This document shows, one piece after another, positions 59,169 to 64,000 of a stretch of DNA of 64,000 nt. This DNA comes from Chrysaora quinquecirrha (lineage: Eukaryota; Cnidaria; Scyphozoa; Semaeostomeae; Pelagiidae): positions 3,221,722 to 3,285,721 of the forward strand of contig JACTAT010000016.1 in the NCBI GenBank assembly GCA_014526335.1. Direction: 5' to 3'. Made by a program: the position numbers and the translations under genes. Under the pieces are notes generated by a model, which was not told the DNA's origin, did not search any database, and saw only the letters and a program-made list of their open reading frames with translations. Each line of letters begins with the position of its first letter. The stretch's first letter is position 1.

Positions 59169-60471
59169 AACTGGGAACAGTTTTGCAGCAGGTAAATCAT
59201 TCTTGCTTGACTGGCGCACCTTCCACGTTGCCGTTGCGCTTCTTTGACATACTATTTCCGTAGCATATGGAATACGTCTGGTTCGAAACTTAGTAAACCT
59301 TTGGGGTGGTGAATACCGCATAACATTTAGCGGCACAATACCATACTGTATCTTAGTGTAGATACTACTGAATTTTATCTGCGATTAATTAAGCAAAACA
59401 AAATGTTTTTATCATGGAGTATTGGTGTTATGCTTTAAAGGGGTAGGCTTGTTTTAGAAAATTGCTTATTGGTATCTCAATTGATTCAATCTTTACTGTA
59501 TTTTATGAGTCCTTTATTACTGCACATGTATTGTGAACTCTTTAAAGGTAGCTAATTCTTCTATTGTAATGTAACCTTTTAATGTAATATGCTTGCCAAT
59601 TTTTCTAACCATACCCCCCATGCTAATTATGAAACAATGCCCCAAAATAAAATGAATTAGACATAAAAAAAGTAAGTAAAAAGTACCTTGATTTGAAGTA
59701 CCTTTGTAGCTTGGTACCAAAAGAGGTATTTTCAATAGCACGGGCTGCTGGGCTGGTGCATGTTGCATGATGCATTTGGTGCATGATGCTGGTGCATTTG
59801 GCATGATTGTTACAGCTTTTTTGGTTGATGGAATGAAATAGGCCTAAATTTGAAAGAATAAAATGTTTAATTACGTTAACCAATATAAGACTCAAAACTT
59901 CAGATTGAGTGAAAATGGCATAAGACTCTTTGGTAACAGGGAAGCAAACTTAGGCCAGTCCATAAAAGGGCCTAGCCAAGTCTGATTCGGTTCTGTGTAC
60001 TTACTGCACTTCGCTTCTATAGTGTTTGTCTGTAGTTGTTGGTCCATCATGACAATGAGTCACTTCAAAAACGAGAGGTTTTAGATTTGCGTCTTTTCCT
60101 TTCCTCTATTTTGCAGCACGAATAATAGCCATTAAATCTTCGCTCAAACTTGTTTAGGATCCGCCATCGGCTTCTGTTGTTCGAAAACTTCCACCTTCAT
60201 TCACTTTTCAATTTTCATTCACAAAACAAGCCAATCACGGTTGCTAAACGGTCTCGAGGCTACTTTGAAATGGAGTTCAACGACTCTCATTTGTGCTTTG
60301 CGCCAGTGGCTAAGGGGCTAGAGGAAAAGACAACCCTTGATGATGGACTGGTGGATGGGAGAGGCAAATTATGTATTCTAAAAGCAGATAATCTACAACA
60401 GGGTGATTCCACAAGCGAAGTAGCAGGGATAGTGACCTTTTGAAGGGACACTGAACTGCTCCGTAAATTAG
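59169..60471. other. non-coding stretch
   Basis: (TGCATGATGCATTTGG)-type repeats at 59756-59806. The frame at 60150-60443 starts at TTG and has no recognisable domain. Confidence 0.4.
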
Positions 60472-60687
60472 TTGGTCAGTTAGTTAGTTAGTTAGTTAGT
60501 TGTTTTATTTAGTTAGTTAATTAGTTTGTCAGTTAGTTAGTTAGTCAAATAATTGCCTGTTAGTTCCCTAGATTATTAGTTAGTTAGTTAGTCTGGCTAG
60601 CTAGTAAGTAAGTAAGTTAGTTAGTTAGTTAGTTAGTCTGGTTAGCTCTAATTAGTTAGTTAGTTTGTTAGTTAGTTAGTTAGTTCA

Positions 60688-60720
<33 letters not shown>

Positions 60721-60808
60721 AAGTTAGTTAGTTAGTTAGAAAGTAAGCTTGTTAGTTAGTTAGTTATTTAGCAAGTTAGTTAGTTAGTTAGTTAGATAGT
60801 TAAATAGT
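60472..60808. repeat. (TTAG)n array
   Basis: About 340 bp of TTAG units, fifth array of this type in the window. Confidence 0.92.
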
Positions 60809-62199
60809 ACACTGTTGGCTTTCATACAATTTCCAAGGGAGCAATAAATAATAAGCCGCTCCATCTCTTGGGTGTTTCTCGGTTTTCTGACCTTGATTTA
60901 CTACGAAATTCAATGTTTCCTCAAAAGAGGACCTTTTTCTGAATAGGAATAGGGGAAACGAAGTCTCTATGTGAAAAAGGAGATTCTTTGCTTATAAAGT
61001 ATCAATTAATCTTACGGTATATTGTAACATCTTTGATAAAGAAAAACATTCTCCTCCGGAAAAGGACAACCATTTCATTAGCTGGAAAATTATTACAATT
61101 CAATCTGATATCAATCTTTTGTAAGTCTGCCAATTTAAAACTCAATTAAGGCTCAATTAAACTTTATTATGAATCAATAATCAACATTTATTGTTTACTA
61201 TATTACTTGTCTATGTTATTTATTTCAATTCGATTACAATTTAAGATAAGAAAGCTATTTGATAGATTGTGCAATTGGCATGATTGAAATATTTTCTTCA
61301 AATGTGGGCTGGGTCACAGAATAGGCCCACGTCATTTAATTGTTTTTTGGGCAACCCACAGAACAGTCGTCTGTCAACCAAATATGGACTTTTTGAAGGA
61401 TCCGTTTAGCCAATCAGCAAAAAGTCACTGGATCATGTGATATATTAAACTGGCCATGTACGGAGCGCGCGAATCTTATCACATTCGTATTACCCAATCA
61501 GCGCCGGTTTCAAAGATCATGTGACATTTCCACGGTTGTTTGAAGCAGTATCTGCCAGGGCATGTCTTTTGATTTGGTGAGTAGCATATATTCGCCACTG
61601 TGAAACCTATTCTTATTTTGAAAGCAACTTATCAAACATATTTTTAACTGCTTTCTCTGTATAATTATCTTTACTCATGTATATTAAAATGTATTGCCAC
61701 AGTCTGCATCACTCTCTTACTACATTCGCAGACACGTTTAGCGAATGGCGACATTTTGATATTGCTTTTCTGAGATTAATAGGCCTATTCAGGTTCTCAA
61801 GCCGTCGAAGCCGAAAGGATGGGCAAGTTCAGACCTCTGCTCAAGTTTGCATGTGCTTTCAAACTTCGCAATCAGCTTCCATCAGATTTAGGGGGCCCTC
61901 TTTTGAAACTTTTATCTCTAATGAATTCTGAAAAAGTAGACTTCAGGGGCTCCGATTCAAGACGCAAAAAAAGCACTTTCTTGAAAAACGGCCGACTTTA
62001 GAGAGGTTGATTTGGAAACAATTTCTCTGCCAAATCTGCAAAATCTTTCAGTTCTGGAGTCGAGTCAGGAGAGTTTGGAGCCTCCAAAGTCTCTGTTTTC
62101 CCTAGAGTTGTCCAAAAGAACGGGCTTTCGGTCTCTCTGAAGTCTCCAAGAGAAGAAGACGCAGAAAAACATCTAAAAAGAACGCACCCTCATAGGCAG
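60809..62199. other. no certain gene; one possible small ORF
   Basis: An ATG-started 60-codon frame (61819-62001, beginning MGKFRPLLKFACAFKLRNQL) is basic and protein-like, followed by Ser/Glu-rich open sequence in other frames up to 62190. It is insufficient to call a gene. CCAAT-type words occur at about 61413 and 61496. Confidence 0.3.
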
Positions 62200-62640
62200 A
62201 AAAAGTTCTCAAAATGTTCTACAATATCGGTACAGGTTTCGTTGCACGATTTACAATGTTTTACAATACCTGTACAAAACCTATACACAAGTCTTGCTAC
62301 ACAATGTTCTACAATACTTGTACAAGCCTTGTTGCAAGATTTACAATGTTGTACAATGCCTTTTGTACAATGTTGTACCATGTTGTACAATATTGTACAA
62401 TACCTGTTGCACAATGTGGTATAATGTTGTAAAATACCTACACAAGTCTTGTTACAGAATGTTCTATAATACCTGTACTAGTCTTGTTGCACAATTTTCT
62501 ACGATGTTGTACAATACATTAATAAGTTTTGCTGGGTCCTGCTGTACAATGGTGTACAATAATATTAAATGGTACAATAATGTACAATACCTGTATAAGT
62601 CTTGTTGTACAATGTACAGTGTGGCGTACAACTTTTTCTT
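62200..62640. repeat. degenerate array of TTGTACAATG-type words
   Basis: Many copies of (TTGTACAAT), TTCTACAATA and CCTGTACAAG in direct succession over 440 bp, with a looser phrase ACCTGTACAAGTCTTGTTGC recurring at intervals of about 50-110 bp. TTGTACAA is itself a palindrome. Confidence 0.85.
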
Positions 62641-62811
62641 ACAATGACTATTGCAATTTTACATTTCGAAACGCGTGCAATTAAAGTAACAAATTTTAAC
62701 CAAATCTGTGCAAGTTAAATAAAAATGCAGTTAAAAATCAACGACAATGTTCTAAAAGACAGTGAAACTGCCTACCATTGCCATATCGTTTTAGTCTCTA
62801 AAAGAATTTCT

Positions 62812-63471
62812 TCAATTTTCAATGCACATGAGTTTGCCTAAAGTATGATAAACGTATTCGGCAGGATAAAATCCAGTATCACCGAAGCGGAGTTCTGTGA
62901 TTGGCAAATCAGATTTCTTCCTGAAGTATCCCTCATCGACCACTTCCCTTCCATCGTTTGCGTCGCAGTTGCAATGGTATAGGCTATTAGCACAAGAGTG
63001 AGTGATGCCACAAGCACAACCACTCCCATCTGATGGCCCCCCACCCATATACGATAGGGCTTGCCCATGACGATTTCTCGCATAGCCGTGAGAACCTCTA
63101 AACAAAAGAGTGTCTCTACAATTGAGTTTTATAAATTGCTTACAACTTGCAGAAGTGTCCACAAACGCAGAAACATCCTCGAATGAGTTGATGCCATATT
63201 TGATTGACCTCTTATATGAAGCTGGAGCCTCAAAATTTTTCACTGCAATCTTTGCCTCGCTGTTGTGTCCCAACAGAGCATAAACAGTATGACCAATGGT
63301 CTTGCATTCAACCAGAACCGCTTTAGTCATATTTTTATGCATTATCCAGTGGTTTGGTGAAGCAGGATTCTTCAATAAAGCTTCCTTACATGAAGTAAAT
63401 ATGTTCAAACGCTCTGAACGAAAAAGACAACAGTTTGAGATAAAGAAAAAACTAAAAATTAACATTATCAT
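62812..63471 (-). CDS. single-exon secreted/membrane protein with Caspr-type fibrinogen-like domain, 219 aa
   Basis: The open frame runs upstream to a TTG (63567), but the first ATG is at 63471, and starting there gives a classic hydrophobic leader (MIMLIFSFFFISNCCLF, residues 1-17). This would be a signal peptide or a type II anchor. The mature part is one fibrinogen-like domain of the contactin-associated-protein/neurexin IV kind. It opens SCKEALLKNP (from residue 27), followed by VECKTIGHTVYALLGHNSEA, the EAPASYKRSIKY block, then GCACGITHSCANSLYHCNCD and ELRFGDTG, ending YVYHTLGKLMCIEN just before the stop. Cysteines that normally form the domain's disulfides are present. There are no laminin-G or EGF repeats, so it is far shorter than vertebrate Caspr; short single-domain relatives are common in cnidarians (recollection). 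No intron, no clear TATA or poly(A) signal. An extracellular binding or lectin-like role is inference. Confidence 0.82.
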   Translation of the reverse strand: MIMLIFSFFFISNCCLFRSERLNIFTSCKEALLKNPASPNHWIMHKNMTKAVLVECKTIGHTVYALLGHNSEAKIAVKNFEAPASYKRSIKYGINSFEDVSAFVDTSASCKQFIKLNCRDTLLFRGSHGYARNRHGQALSYMGGGPSDGSGCACGITHSCANSLYHCNCDANDGREVVDEGYFRKKSDLPITELRFGDTGFYPAEYVYHTLGKLMCIEN

Positions 63472-63752
63472 TATAATTAACTGTAGACATTTTGTTTTCC
63501 TTCTCCCCCCAAATCTACAGTAGCTATTAGGGGAAACTGCAGAGAGTCGAACTTTCTCTGATTGCAAAGAACTCTTCTCATCTTTCCCAAAAGAACGGGT
63601 TGGGGTGGGGGCTGAAAAACTTGGTGGATCGATGTTTTTTGGTTATTTTTTGTTTTCTTGGCGGATCATGAATTTTTCCAATATTCGAAGGCGTATTTCA
63701 GAGTCAACTATTGTTTAAAAGATTTTTGTATCCTTTCTTTGCTGTGCAGAGT
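63472..63752. other. upstream region of the fibrinogen-like gene
   Basis: G-rich words (GGGTTGGGGTGGGGGC, 63597-63612) and T-rich tracts. No promoter motif recognised with confidence. Confidence 0.35.
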
Positions 63753-63987
63753 AAAGGCCTGGCTAAACTAGGAGACATGTCGCGCGCGACATTGTCACTC
63801 GTGACATGTCTCTTCGATGTCTCCCAGTTTGCTTTCTCAGAAACCGTGTAGCCGGCAACAAAATTTGTAGCGAGGGACACGCAAATGCTTCTTGGAGACA
63901 ACAGAAACATTTCTTGTCTCCGCGACATTCAAATGACTCTGGAGAAATGTTGCTCGCTTGTCCACTCGCATGTTTAACCACCCTGGA
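63753..63987. mobile_element. probable inverted-repeat element with GACAT words
   Basis: The left end AAGGCCTGGCTAAACTAGGAGACA and the right end GTTTAACCACCCTGG are imperfect inverted repeats. The interior repeats GAGACA/CGACAT/TGTCTC words, including the palindrome GTCGCGCGCGAC. It is close to the window edge. Confidence 0.5.
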
Positions 63988-64000
63988 AGACACGCTGAAT

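Noticed and set aside
60150..60443. 97-codon plus-strand frame before the TTAG array
   Set aside because: No early ATG, no domain, no clear splice sites.

Overview
The window reads as a gene-poor, repeat-dense stretch of an invertebrate animal nuclear genome, most likely an anthozoan cnidarian (coral or anemone type). This is inference from the following: eukaryotic splice sites, CR1/L2-like LINE fragments, tRNA-derived SINEs, many short inverted-repeat DNA elements, long (TTAG)n and (ATG/CTT)n microsatellites, a contactin-associated-protein-type fibrinogen-like domain gene, and a zinc-finger/transposase-related relic of a type I associate with cnidarians. Nothing looks bacterial or viral. 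Several apparent long reading frames begin at non-ATG codons, so real starts were re-derived. There are two runs of N, 1-72 and 37784-38283 (exactly 500).

Left region (73-5200): an end of a TTCCTTA-type inverted-repeat element, one plausible minus-strand exon (2447-2596), and a divergent plus-strand multi-exon C2H2/transposase-like gene relic (3243-4708) broken by two successive frame shifts.

Main feature (about 5200-36890): a tandem triplication of a repeat-filled unit. Copy I is about 5200-17407, copy II about 17516-28446, copy III about 28447-36890. Each is built, in the same order, from up to ten kinds of mobile element: TA-flanked MITEs, a short LTR element on the minus strand with a primer-binding-like TTGGCGACGAGG, a 500-bp LTR-like block, a TTAA-flanked piggyBac-like MITE, a diverged satellite of about 180 bp, a SINE carrying an inserted CCCGGGGG-ended MITE, a 400-bp palindromic foldback element, and a minus-strand CR1/L2-like LINE. 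Long parts are almost identical, including microsatellites, while the copies differ by block deletions that share one breakpoint and by short islands of divergence.

Right region (36891-64000): a perfect 30-bp-TIR element (38781-39377), a peculiar AT-rich tract (39380-42700), (TTAG)n arrays in both orientations, two isolated SINEs, two more TTCCTTA MITEs, very long trinucleotide tracts, and a TTGTACAA-rich array. It also holds the two most convincing intact genes: an intronless, TATA-driven 183-aa orphan (51633-52184) and a minus-strand single-exon 219-aa protein with a Caspr-type fibrinogen-like domain (62812-63471). A minus-strand Ig-like exon lies at 57088-57236. I see no operon-like cooperation between genes; the window's biology is mainly that of transposable elements and a recent local amplification.
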